Of a DNA stretch of 13,090 nt, positions 6,754 through 13,090 are shown piece by piece. The translations under genes were made by a program, and so were the position numbers. Under the pieces are notes generated by a model that saw only the letters and a program-made list of their open reading frames with translations, ran no database searches and was not told the origin of the DNA. Positions within the stretch are counted from its first letter, which is position 1; each line of letters begins with the position of its first letter. Source of the DNA: an uncultured Oscillospiraceae bacterium (lineage in GTDB: Bacteria > Bacillota > Clostridia > Oscillospirales > Acutalibacteraceae). The stretch lies in NCBI GenBank assembly GCA_902490145.1, contig CABUCT010000022.1, forward strand, positions 1 to 13,090, given 5' to 3'.

Positions 6754-7481
6754 TGAAAGCAATATTCAAACGTGAGTTCAAGGCATATTTCACCTCACCC
6801 GTGGGGTTTGCCGTTCTCGCAATTTTCTATCTTTTTTCCGGAATTATGTTCGGAGTATTTTTCCAAGCAGGTCAGCCGGACATTTCGGGAATTTTTGCTC
6901 CGTGGCTTTTTGTGATAAGCCTTGTTATTATTCCGATACTTACAATGCGGCTTTTCAGCGAAGATAAGCGTCAAAAAACCGATCAGCTCATGCTCACTTC
7001 ACCGGTAAAGCTTCGGTCGATAGTACTCGGAAAATTCTTTGCTGCATTTTCAGTTTTTGTTATTGCAATCGCAATTACAATTGTTTATCAGCTTATAATT
7101 TCGTTTTACTCTCCAGCTGTTGACTGGATGGTATTTATGGGCAATTTCTTCGGCATCCTGCTTTACGGAGCAGCACTCATTGCGGTCGGAATGTTTATTT
7201 CTGCACTCACTGAAAGCCAGGTCGTATCGGCCATTGCAAGTTTTGCCGCAGAACTCGGGCTTGCACTTATTCCGATGATTATAAGCACACTTTTGGGAGA
7301 AATATCAAACACATTTGTGAAATACATTGTGAAGTTCTTCGACGGAATTTCAATTCTCGACCGTTACAGCAACTTTATGAGCGGAACGATGAATTATGCC
7401 GATATCCTGTTTTTCCTCAGCGTTGCGGGACTTTTCCTCTTTTTCTCGGTCATGGTCACTGAACGCAGACGATATGCTTAA
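6753..7481 (+). CDS. ABC-2 family permease, GldF-like
   Basis: This 242-residue integral membrane protein has about six hydrophobic segments: near residues 16-38, 46-65, 95-118, 130-155, 158-180 and 210-233. The cytoplasmic loop after the second segment carries MRLFSEDKRQKTDQLMLTSPV-type sequence, the coupling region typical of GldF/NosY-like permeases (usually EEKR..T.ELLLTSPV). It forms the membrane channel with the ATPase encoded just upstream, probably as a dimer. Translation is coupled through the one-base overlap, and the Shine-Dalgarno GAGGAGG (6736-6742) lies inside the ATPase tail-coding region. The next gene starts 15 bases after its stop. Confidence 0.92.
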   Translation: MKAIFKREFKAYFTSPVGFAVLAIFYLFSGIMFGVFFQAGQPDISGIFAPWLFVISLVIIPILTMRLFSEDKRQKTDQLMLTSPVKLRSIVLGKFFAAFSVFVIAIAITIVYQLIISFYSPAVDWMVFMGNFFGILLYGAALIAVGMFISALTESQVVSAIASFAAELGLALIPMIISTLLGEISNTFVKYIVKFFDGISILDRYSNFMSGTMNYADILFFLSVAGLFLFFSVMVTERRRYA

Positions 7482-7496
7482 AGGAGTGTGAATAAA

Positions 7497-9146
7497 ATGA
7501 AAAATAAGAGCATGAAAACCAATCCTTTTTCTTCACGAGCCTTTAAGAAAGGCAGCCTTTCGGTCGTTTTTGTTTCGGTTATCGTGGTTGCGGTAATTTT
7601 GCTTAACGTTATCGTTTCTGCTGTTTCCAACCGTTACCCTTTCAGTATAGACCTTACATCTGGTAAGGATTATACTATCGGGCTTTCGGAAGAGCATGAG
7701 AATTTTATAAAAAATATCGGCACCGATATAAACATCACAGTTTGTGCTAATGAGGATGATTTTAAAGAAAGCGGAGCATTCTCATATAATATGGTGAACA
7801 CACTTCAGCTTACCGATAACTATTACGGAACTATTCAGGAGATCACCGACAAATATGCCCGTCAGACCTATATGTTTATCAGATCTTTCCCGACTATAAA
7901 CAATAAAATAAAGCTTGAGTTTCGTGATTCAAATTCGGTAACCGATTTTGCTTCGGTTAAATCGAAATATCCAAGCGAAAATTTGTCATATGGTGATATA
8001 ATCGTATCCTGTAATCATAAGGCGGCGAGCGGAGAAACTTATGAGCGTTATCGCATTATCAAAATCAGCGATTTGTTTGAAGTTGAAGCAAATTCAGATT
8101 TAAGAAATTACACATATTATACCAATGAGATCACCGGCTCAACGCTCGCAACCGAAATCACATCGGCACTTTATATTGTAACCTCCGAAAGCTCGGTAAG
8201 TGTTGCAGTGCTGGGTGGTCACGGTGCTCAGACGGCCGACGGCGAAGAGACTCAAATTGCGGGGCTTAAAACGCTGCTTTCAAAGAACAATTATACTTTC
8301 ACAGACGTAGAAAACATTCTTACCGGCAAGATTCCGGAGGACGCGGCAATGACCGTTATTTTCCGCCCGACCAACGACTATACTCCCGAAGAAATCAGAG
8401 TTTTGTCTGATTATCTCCAAAACGGCGGAGCTTTCGGCAAAAACCTTGTTTATGTTCCGGCAACTGCTCAGCCGGCACTTCCGAACCTTGAAGAATTCCT
8501 TGCCGAGTGGGGCATTCAGATGCTTCCGGAAATAAGCTTTGATGACAGCGATTATTATTACACAAACAACTATATTTTCGCTCAGCCGGCCGATAGCAAA
8601 TACACCGAGAATTTTGATACACAGAACAATTATTTCTATCCGAGTGCTTACCGGCTTGCAAAGACGGTGTTTGATAAAAATGATACCCGTTATACAACCA
8701 AGATATTAGTTTCGCCGGATTCCTCGGTCGGTATGCCGGTTGATGCATCGAGCGGATGGACTTCTTCACAAGCCACTGATAAAGGTCCGTTTGACCTTGT
8801 GGTCATGGGAAGCGATGCTGCTTATGATTCAAACGGAAATATTACAAATGAATCTCATGTTCTCATGTTATCCGGAGATATATTCCTTGATGATGCAGTA
8901 CTTTCCCAAAACGGATGCTACAATGCCGCATTTACCCTTGCGGTGTTTAATGATCTTGCCGGGGTTCGTGACAACACAAATGCCGTGGAGATCACCCCAA
9001 AAACCATCAACGCTTCAAACTTTTCGGACATACTAATAAACAGCCCCGCTCCGAACTTTATGTATATAATATTTGTGGGAATCATTCCTGTCACACTTAT
9101 AATTGTGGGAATCGTGATATGGAATAAACGCCGCAACAGAGTTTAA
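7497..9146 (+). CDS. GldG-like ABC auxiliary protein, membrane-anchored extracytoplasmic
   Basis: The 549 residues carry a hydrophobic anchor at both ends (about 20-43 and 520-541, the latter followed by KRRNR), leaving a large domain outside the membrane. Features typical of the GldG/ABC_transp_aux family are the FSIDLTSGKDYTIGLSEE segment just after the first anchor and a Rossmann-like domain with VAVLGGHGAQ near residue 237, followed by EEIRVLSDYLQNGGAF in place of the usual ...YLDKGG. Such proteins assemble with GldA/GldF-like ABC subunits. In Bacteroidetes they serve gliding and type IX secretion; in Firmicutes their role is not established. ATG 7497 is chosen because AAGGAG (7481-7486) is ten bases upstream, while the in-frame GTG 7488 is one base from it. 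A gap of 208 bases follows. Confidence 0.9.
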   Translation: MKNKSMKTNPFSSRAFKKGSLSVVFVSVIVVAVILLNVIVSAVSNRYPFSIDLTSGKDYTIGLSEEHENFIKNIGTDINITVCANEDDFKESGAFSYNMVNTLQLTDNYYGTIQEITDKYARQTYMFIRSFPTINNKIKLEFRDSNSVTDFASVKSKYPSENLSYGDIIVSCNHKAASGETYERYRIIKISDLFEVEANSDLRNYTYYTNEITGSTLATEITSALYIVTSESSVSVAVLGGHGAQTADGEETQIAGLKTLLSKNNYTFTDVENILTGKIPEDAAMTVIFRPTNDYTPEEIRVLSDYLQNGGAFGKNLVYVPATAQPALPNLEEFLAEWGIQMLPEISFDDSDYYYTNNYIFAQPADSKYTENFDTQNNYFYPSAYRLAKTVFDKNDTRYTTKILVSPDSSVGMPVDASSGWTSSQATDKGPFDLVVMGSDAAYDSNGNITNESHVLMLSGDIFLDDAVLSQNGCYNAAFTLAVFNDLAGVRDNTNAVEITPKTINASNFSDILINSPAPNFMYIIFVGIIPVTLIIVGIVIWNKRRNRV

Positions 9147-9236
9147 TTTTAGTAAAGAATTTTTAATAAGCGATTTGATATTTGTTTAGACACAGGAAAG
9201 TTTAAATCAGTAAAGCCGACGTGTATCCGGGCAAAT

Positions 9237-9265
9237 TTGAAGCTTGAGTTAAATAAACCTATTAT
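9237..9265 (+). promoter_or_regulatory. Candidate sigma-A promoter before the DUF4340 gene
   Basis: TTGAAG (9237-9242) and TATTAT (9260-9265) are separated by exactly 17 bases. The -35 matches four of six consensus bases and the -10 five of six. Transcription would begin near 9272, about 80 bases before the DUF4340 start. No terminator hairpin was found between the GldG-like gene and this point, so read-through from the ABC operon is also possible. The rest of the 9147-9354 gap shows no gene. Confidence 0.42.
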
Positions 9266-9354
9266 TCATTTTAGAAGCGGCCACTGACCCCAAATAAAGC
9301 CAAGCGAGAACGTGATTCTTGCAGAAATCAATATGAACCGAAAGGAAAGGCAAA

Positions 9355-11145
9355 ATGGACGACAAGCACGAAAAACTTCAATCGGTTGAAAATTCATCAG
9401 AATCCGAACAGGAATCTTTGAATGAAAACAAAGAAAATTGCCCCAGTATTTTTGATAAGCCCGATTACAGCTATCAAAAGCCGCCGAGAAAGCACAAGCT
9501 TTCAAAACGGACTATGAGCATAATTGTTTCGCTCGTTTTATGTGTATGTTTGGCGGGCGGAGCTTTCACTGCACTTCATTTTTGGGGAATAAAAGACTCT
9601 GACTCCAAAACTGAAAGCACTTCCGAAACCGAACAGCAAAATTATATAATAGACTATTCTGCCTATTCCGGATCGTCTGAAAATACCGACAGCCTTGCAC
9701 TTGGCGGAGTAACGGCTGTGGATATAAACAGTACGCCGGCGTCTTATACCCTCTCGCCTATCACAGTCAAGTCTACTAAAACTGATTCGGTAACCATGGA
9801 AGAAACCGAAGTTGATACGATGGCTTGGAATATAAGTGCTGCAAAAGGACAGGATATAGAGGGAGTAACATTTTCAAATGCCCGCTGCTCTTTCCCAGTT
9901 GATGCTGTACTCAAAATGCCGTATTCGGGAATCTATGCCGAAGATAGAAATGCCCAAATTCCTCAAGGGACAATGACTTATTTTGAGGAGTGCGGCTTTA
10001 ACAAAGCCGCCACTTCGGCAACGGTCAATTTTTTGAACGGTTCATCTTATACACTTACAGTAGGAGATGCAACTCCTACAGGCGGCGAACGGTTTGTCTG
10101 TATTGATTCAAAATCATCAGACCCTGCTGCTGCGGGATCTCCCAAAGAAGATAATCGAATTTATAAGGTTTCTGATTCTGACATAACATTTTTGGAACAA
10201 AAAATTGCTTATTATGTTGAACGCAGTCTTATTAAACCCGTTGAGAACGAGACTTCATACAGTGAAACGGGAGACGAAATACCGGATAAATATTTCATGT
10301 CGGGAGAGCTTGCATATTTCGACAGTCTTACCATTTCGGGAAGCAGCTTTTCTTCCCCGATTTCATTTGAGAACTGCGATGTAAACGTCCCGTCTTATGA
10401 CAGTATTTATCTTATGACGTCTCCATATGAGCAAAATGTAGACACTGATAAAATGGCATCTTTGCTCTCACCGCTGTCAGACGGATTTGATGCGGATGAC
10501 TGCCTTAGTGTGAAAGCGACCGAGAACGAGCTTAACGATTACGGTCTTGCAAAACCGTCCTGCGTGGTTTCATATCGGGTCAAAGGTCAAAATTATACAA
10601 TAAGGATCGGAAACAGCCAGACTATTTCGGACAAAAGCGGATACGCAGTAACTGTGGGAAGCAACCCATCCGTTTTCTTTGTGGAAAATTCAAAGGTTCC
10701 TTTTGCAGCATATAATGCAGAAGATTATGCAAGTGCCAGAATTTATTCCTGCGATATCACAAAAATCAAAACCATGACTGTCAAAACGGGAGGCAAAACG
10801 ACTGAATTTAACCTTCAAAACGTTGAATCAGATGAGAGCGGAACTGATGCACAGCTGAATGTAAGTGCTAATGGAAAAACGATCGATACAGGGAAATTCA
10901 GAGAACTGTATGTAGATTTGCTTTCACTCACCGCCTTTGAGCGGGTGAGCGACGGGAAAAATTCAGATACGCCTTACCTTCAAATAGAGTTTACCTATCA
11001 TGATTACAAACGCTTGGATATACTGAAATTTTCGGAGTATACCGACCGACGTTATTTTATGAGTCTTAACGGTTCGGGGAATTCACTGGTGCTTTCCACT
11101 TCGGTTGATACGTTTATAAACAACATGAATTCACTCCTGGGATAG
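9355..11145 (+). CDS. Membrane-anchored DUF4340 protein with two related modules
   Basis: The 596 residues start with a charged cytoplasmic segment (1-52), followed by one transmembrane helix (about 54-76) and a long domain predicted outside the membrane. No lipobox is present, so it is an anchored protein rather than a lipoprotein. Two stretches resemble DUF4340 repeats. The first is around residues 210-300 (CGFNKAATSATVNF then SYTLTVGD). The second is around 390-470 (NDYGLAKPSCVVSY then NYTIRIGN and a SGYAVTVGSNPSVFFV strand). DUF4340 proteins are often encoded beside GldG-like ABC components, which fits this position, but their biochemical role is unknown. AAAGGA at 9341-9346 is eight bases before the ATG. 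The Ser/Thr/Glu-rich stretch just outside the membrane (about 81-115) looks like a flexible linker. Confidence 0.82.
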   Translation: MDDKHEKLQSVENSSESEQESLNENKENCPSIFDKPDYSYQKPPRKHKLSKRTMSIIVSLVLCVCLAGGAFTALHFWGIKDSDSKTESTSETEQQNYIIDYSAYSGSSENTDSLALGGVTAVDINSTPASYTLSPITVKSTKTDSVTMEETEVDTMAWNISAAKGQDIEGVTFSNARCSFPVDAVLKMPYSGIYAEDRNAQIPQGTMTYFEECGFNKAATSATVNFLNGSSYTLTVGDATPTGGERFVCIDSKSSDPAAAGSPKEDNRIYKVSDSDITFLEQKIAYYVERSLIKPVENETSYSETGDEIPDKYFMSGELAYFDSLTISGSSFSSPISFENCDVNVPSYDSIYLMTSPYEQNVDTDKMASLLSPLSDGFDADDCLSVKATENELNDYGLAKPSCVVSYRVKGQNYTIRIGNSQTISDKSGYAVTVGSNPSVFFVENSKVPFAAYNAEDYASARIYSCDITKIKTMTVKTGGKTTEFNLQNVESDESGTDAQLNVSANGKTIDTGKFRELYVDLLSLTAFERVSDGKNSDTPYLQIEFTYHDYKRLDILKFSEYTDRRYFMSLNGSGNSLVLSTSVDTFINNMNSLLG

Positions 11146-11175
11146 ATCCCGATTTGAAAAAACGAGGTGTTTAAT

Positions 11176-11751
11176 GTGAGTGAACAGACAAAGCTTCCGT
11201 TTGAGGGCGACGAGGATGTAAAAATTGCCGTTCCCTCAAAGAAAAAAGATACCGACTCTGTAAAGGAAAAAAATGAGCTTTTGGAACAGCTTAATAAAGC
11301 CGATGAAGACGGAAAAATAGTTTTGGCAAAAGAACTCGGAAAGGAAATTGCTGAAAAAATTGCAAGCTGCGAAGGAGAGTTTTCCTGTGCTTCGAATTTT
11401 GAACAGGAGATCCTTTTTCAATGCCGGCTTCTGTTTTTGTTTTCAGTAACAGTGGGAAGCGAACGTTATATGCCCAACACAATTTTGGCCATGACTCTTA
11501 TAAATTCCTGCCATGACGAGGTAAACCGTATCTGCCCTGATCTTTTCAGACCTGAGGGCAATTATTCCACCGCACTCTCGTTTTATTATTTGGCTGTACG
11601 CGGAAGCACAGATGTAGAAAGCGAAATCGGAAAAACTTTTGCCATGATTTGCGGGAAGGCCGGAGACCCCGATTTTGAGAATCTCGGCACAACATTATTT
11701 GAACGCTGTACAAAATATATAAAGGACCGTGCGGAAAAATTTTTGGATTGA
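11176..11751 (+). CDS. Hypothetical 191-residue soluble protein in the DUF4340-DUF5050 operon
   Basis: I do not recognise this family. The protein has no signal peptide and no clear membrane helix, so it is probably cytosolic. Residues 1-40 are charged and likely flexible. About 35-65 is strongly helix-forming with heptad-like spacing (ELLEQLNKADEDGK, then KELGKEIAEKIASC). The rest is helical-looking, with a hydrophobic patch FQCRLLFLFSV near 86-96 and five cysteines in all. GTG 11176 is preferred because GAGG (11164-11167) is eight bases upstream; the in-frame GTG 11167 overlaps that site. It lies 30 bases after the DUF4340 gene and 12 before the DUF5050 gene, so the three are very likely one transcript. 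A cytosolic adaptor or regulator for the membrane proteins is only a guess. Confidence 0.8.
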   Translation: MSEQTKLPFEGDEDVKIAVPSKKKDTDSVKEKNELLEQLNKADEDGKIVLAKELGKEIAEKIASCEGEFSCASNFEQEILFQCRLLFLFSVTVGSERYMPNTILAMTLINSCHDEVNRICPDLFRPEGNYSTALSFYYLAVRGSTDVESEIGKTFAMICGKAGDPDFENLGTTLFERCTKYIKDRAEKFLD

Positions 11752-11763
11752 GGATTTTTTAGG

Positions 11764-12744
11764 ATGTCAAAAGTGGAAAAAAGAAAAATGAATACAGGTC
11801 TTGTTGCGTCGGCTTTCATTGCAGTTCTAATCCTGATCTTCGGCGGCATTGTGGGCGTAATGTTTAAAATCCCTTATGATTCGGGAACGCTTGCACCTGC
11901 AAATCTTTCGGGCAATCTGAATTACGGCGGCGATGTTTGTGCCACGGATGATTATGTTTTCGTGCGGACAGCCGATGGAAACCTTGGGCGTATTTTGAAC
12001 GAGGATAAATCCTTTTCTGTCATTTATGAGGGTGATGTGAGTTACCTGAATGCTTTGGACGGCTGGATATATTTTATCGACGGCGGAAAGATCATGCGGA
12101 CTGCATTTTACGGAACGATCTCGGAGCAGGTATGTGCCGCCGAAAATGTAGAGGCAATGAGCCTTAACGGAAGCTGGATTTATTATAAAACTTCCGAAGG
12201 TGCTTTGAACAAGATAAGAACCGATGGACAAAAATATTCTAATCTGGTAAGTGAAGGAGTCATAGACTATACTTCCGACAATCGCATTGTGGTTTACAGC
12301 ACCGACAGCGGACTTTTCAAAATCTCATCTGACGGCAAAAATTTAACAACACTTGTGAGTGGAAAAATCGGACATTTTTGCTATACACTCGACGATCTTT
12401 ATTATGAGAAAGACGGAATAATACATAAGATACCGTCTGTTGTTTCAGGGATGGATGTCGGCCTTGAATACACCGATACAGAAGGAAAAATATTTTTCTA
12501 TAATACAAGTTCTGAAAACCGGGGTCAGCTTGTTTATATTAATAATTCAGGCATGCTTTGCCGAAAACTCCTTCAAAGCGAACGCAGCCGAGCGGAAGAG
12601 AACGAAACCCTTTGCGAACTTCCCGATGCAGTTGATCTTTATTCTGTAAACGGCGAGATTTATTACCATGACAGCATGGATAAACTTTATAATATAGTTA
12701 TAAATGGAAGTGATACAAAGCCGGTTGAAGTAAAAACCGAGTGA
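11764..12744 (+). CDS. Membrane-anchored DUF5050 protein with beta-propeller-like repeats
   Basis: The protein has 326 residues. A short basic N-terminus (KVEKRKMN) is followed by a transmembrane helix at about 11-33, placing the remainder outside the membrane. The outer domain is built of six or so repeats of about 40-50 residues with a recurring pattern of aromatic-rich strand, turn and 'kI..dG': for example GWIYFIDGGKIMR, SWIYYKTSEGALNKIRTDG, SGLFKISSDGKN, DDLYYEKDGIIHKI and GEIYYHDSMDKLYNI. This pattern is typical of DUF5050 and related beta-propeller domains in Firmicutes surface proteins. No catalytic motif is evident, so binding or scaffolding is more likely than enzymatic activity. 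The Shine-Dalgarno GAGGA (11750-11754), overlapping the stop of the previous gene, is nine bases upstream. Last gene before the shared terminator. Confidence 0.82.
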   Translation: MSKVEKRKMNTGLVASAFIAVLILIFGGIVGVMFKIPYDSGTLAPANLSGNLNYGGDVCATDDYVFVRTADGNLGRILNEDKSFSVIYEGDVSYLNALDGWIYFIDGGKIMRTAFYGTISEQVCAAENVEAMSLNGSWIYYKTSEGALNKIRTDGQKYSNLVSEGVIDYTSDNRIVVYSTDSGLFKISSDGKNLTTLVSGKIGHFCYTLDDLYYEKDGIIHKIPSVVSGMDVGLEYTDTEGKIFFYNTSSENRGQLVYINNSGMLCRKLLQSERSRAEENETLCELPDAVDLYSVNGEIYYHDSMDKLYNIVINGSDTKPVEVKTE

Positions 12745-12822
12745 GGATTTCACCGTATTTGCACGAAAATTGTGCCGCTCAATATGATCTGAAATGTATG
12801 TAAATTAAAGTGATTTTTAGCG

Positions 12823-12862
12823 TGAAAAAGTCCGCAAGGCGTTAGCCTTGCGGACTTTTTCA
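12823..12862. terminator. Bidirectional terminator between convergent genes
   Basis: This is an 18-bp perfect inverted repeat: the arm TGAAAAAGTCCGCAAGGC (12823-12840) and its exact complement at 12845-12862 around the four-base loop GTTA. Each strand has a GC-rich stem flanked by A-run and T-run, so it can stop transcription from the DUF5050 gene on the plus strand and from the synthetase gene on the minus strand, whose stop is only 10 bases away. The 78 bases between the DUF5050 stop and the hairpin show nothing else. Confidence 0.95.
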
Positions 12863-12871
12863 TCTTAAGCA

Positions 12872-13090
12872 TTATAATAAGATGGCTTTGTGAAAAACCT
12901 TCTTGCCCTTGCGGATCTTCACGCCGTCAGACAGCTTTGCGGTGTCAACAACGAAGCTCGCATCGGTAACTTTGTCACCATCAAGCGACACGCCGCCCTG
13001 CTGAATCAGACGTCTGGCTTCGCCCTTGCTGGACGAAAGTCCGCATTTTATCATAAGTTCAACAATGGTAAGCCCATCTCCGACCTCATC
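12872..13090 (-). CDS. tyrS: Tyrosyl-tRNA synthetase, C-terminal S4 domain (partial)
   Basis: Only the last 72 residues are in the window; the frame stays open to the window edge, so the 5' end is missing. The segment has the S4 RNA-binding motif SSKGEARRLIQQGGVSLDG, followed by KVTDASFVV and the C-terminal RKGKKVFHKAIL. The RRLIQQGGV signature and the terminal GKK-aromatic stretch are characteristic of the bacterial TyrRS C-terminus, where the S4 domain binds the anticodon stem of tRNA-Tyr. The catalytic HIGH and KMSKS motifs lie outside the window and cannot be checked. Another S4-bearing protein is possible but less likely. It is convergent with the DUF5050 gene and ends next to the shared terminator. 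Confidence 0.85.
   Translation of the reverse strand, partial: DEVGDGLTIVELMIKCGLSSSKGEARRLIQQGGVSLDGDKVTDASFVVDTAKLSDGVKIRKGKKVFHKAILL

Noticed and set aside
8395..8769. 124-residue open frame on the minus strand inside the GldG-like gene.
   Set aside because: Antisense shadow of a well-supported gene, with composition unlike a real protein and no initiation signals.
9275..9330. Possible structured RNA or riboswitch before the DUF4340 gene (GGCCACTGACCCC and nearby short complements).
   Set aside because: No stable stem of useful length and no match to a riboswitch core that I recognise.
10578..10591. GGTCAAAGGTCAAA, two perfect CtsR-type heptads.
   Set aside because: There is no three-base spacer between them and they lie inside the DUF4340 coding sequence, encoding Val-Lys-Gly-Gln. 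Taken as a chance match.

Overview
The window looks like a chromosomal segment from a low-to-moderate GC Firmicute of class Clostridia, probably a gut-type Oscillospiraceae/Ruminococcaceae relative. The evidence is an intact ctsR-mcsA-mcsB-clpC heat-shock operon, strong AAGGAGG-type ribosome binding sites, sigma-A-like promoters, and a GldA/F/G-type ABC cluster next to DUF4340 and DUF5050 proteins. The taxonomic placement is inference from gene content. No mobile element, CRISPR array, tRNA or rRNA was seen.

Region 1 (1-5320) is the class III heat-shock operon. About 250 nt of non-coding DNA leads to a sigma-A promoter (TTGACT - 17 nt - TATCAT). Two end-to-end CtsR operators cover the sequence just upstream of the promoter, its -35 box and half of its spacer. 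A leader of roughly 137 nt follows, then ctsR (repressor), an unusual 186-nt AT-rich gap, mcsA (zinc-finger adaptor), mcsB (protein arginine kinase) and clpC (AAA+ unfoldase). A hairpin terminator lies 127 nt past clpC. In the known model, CtsR represses this operon. McsB with McsA phosphorylates arginines on CtsR and on damaged proteins, and ClpC (with ClpP, not in this window) degrades the marked substrates. All key catalytic and binding motifs are intact.

Region 2 (5321-9146) is a GldA-GldF-GldG-like ABC system. It comprises an ATPase with an unusual acidic, disordered-looking C-terminal tail, an ABC-2 permease that overlaps it by one base, and a large membrane-anchored extracytoplasmic auxiliary protein.

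Region 3 (9147-12862) starts with a 208-nt gap containing a plausible promoter. It holds a membrane-anchored two-module DUF4340 protein, a 191-residue soluble protein that I do not recognise, and a membrane-anchored DUF5050 (beta-propeller-like) protein. The last two junctions are tight. With region 2 this forms a six-gene envelope module: a transporter plus three proteins with large domains predicted outside the membrane, and one cytosolic partner. Its substrate is unknown, and it is the best candidate here for an undescribed system.

Region 4 (12823-13090) holds an 18-bp perfect inverted repeat that serves as a two-way terminator. It sits between the DUF5050 gene and a convergent gene on the minus strand, whose C-terminal S4 domain is that of tyrosyl-tRNA synthetase and which runs off the window.
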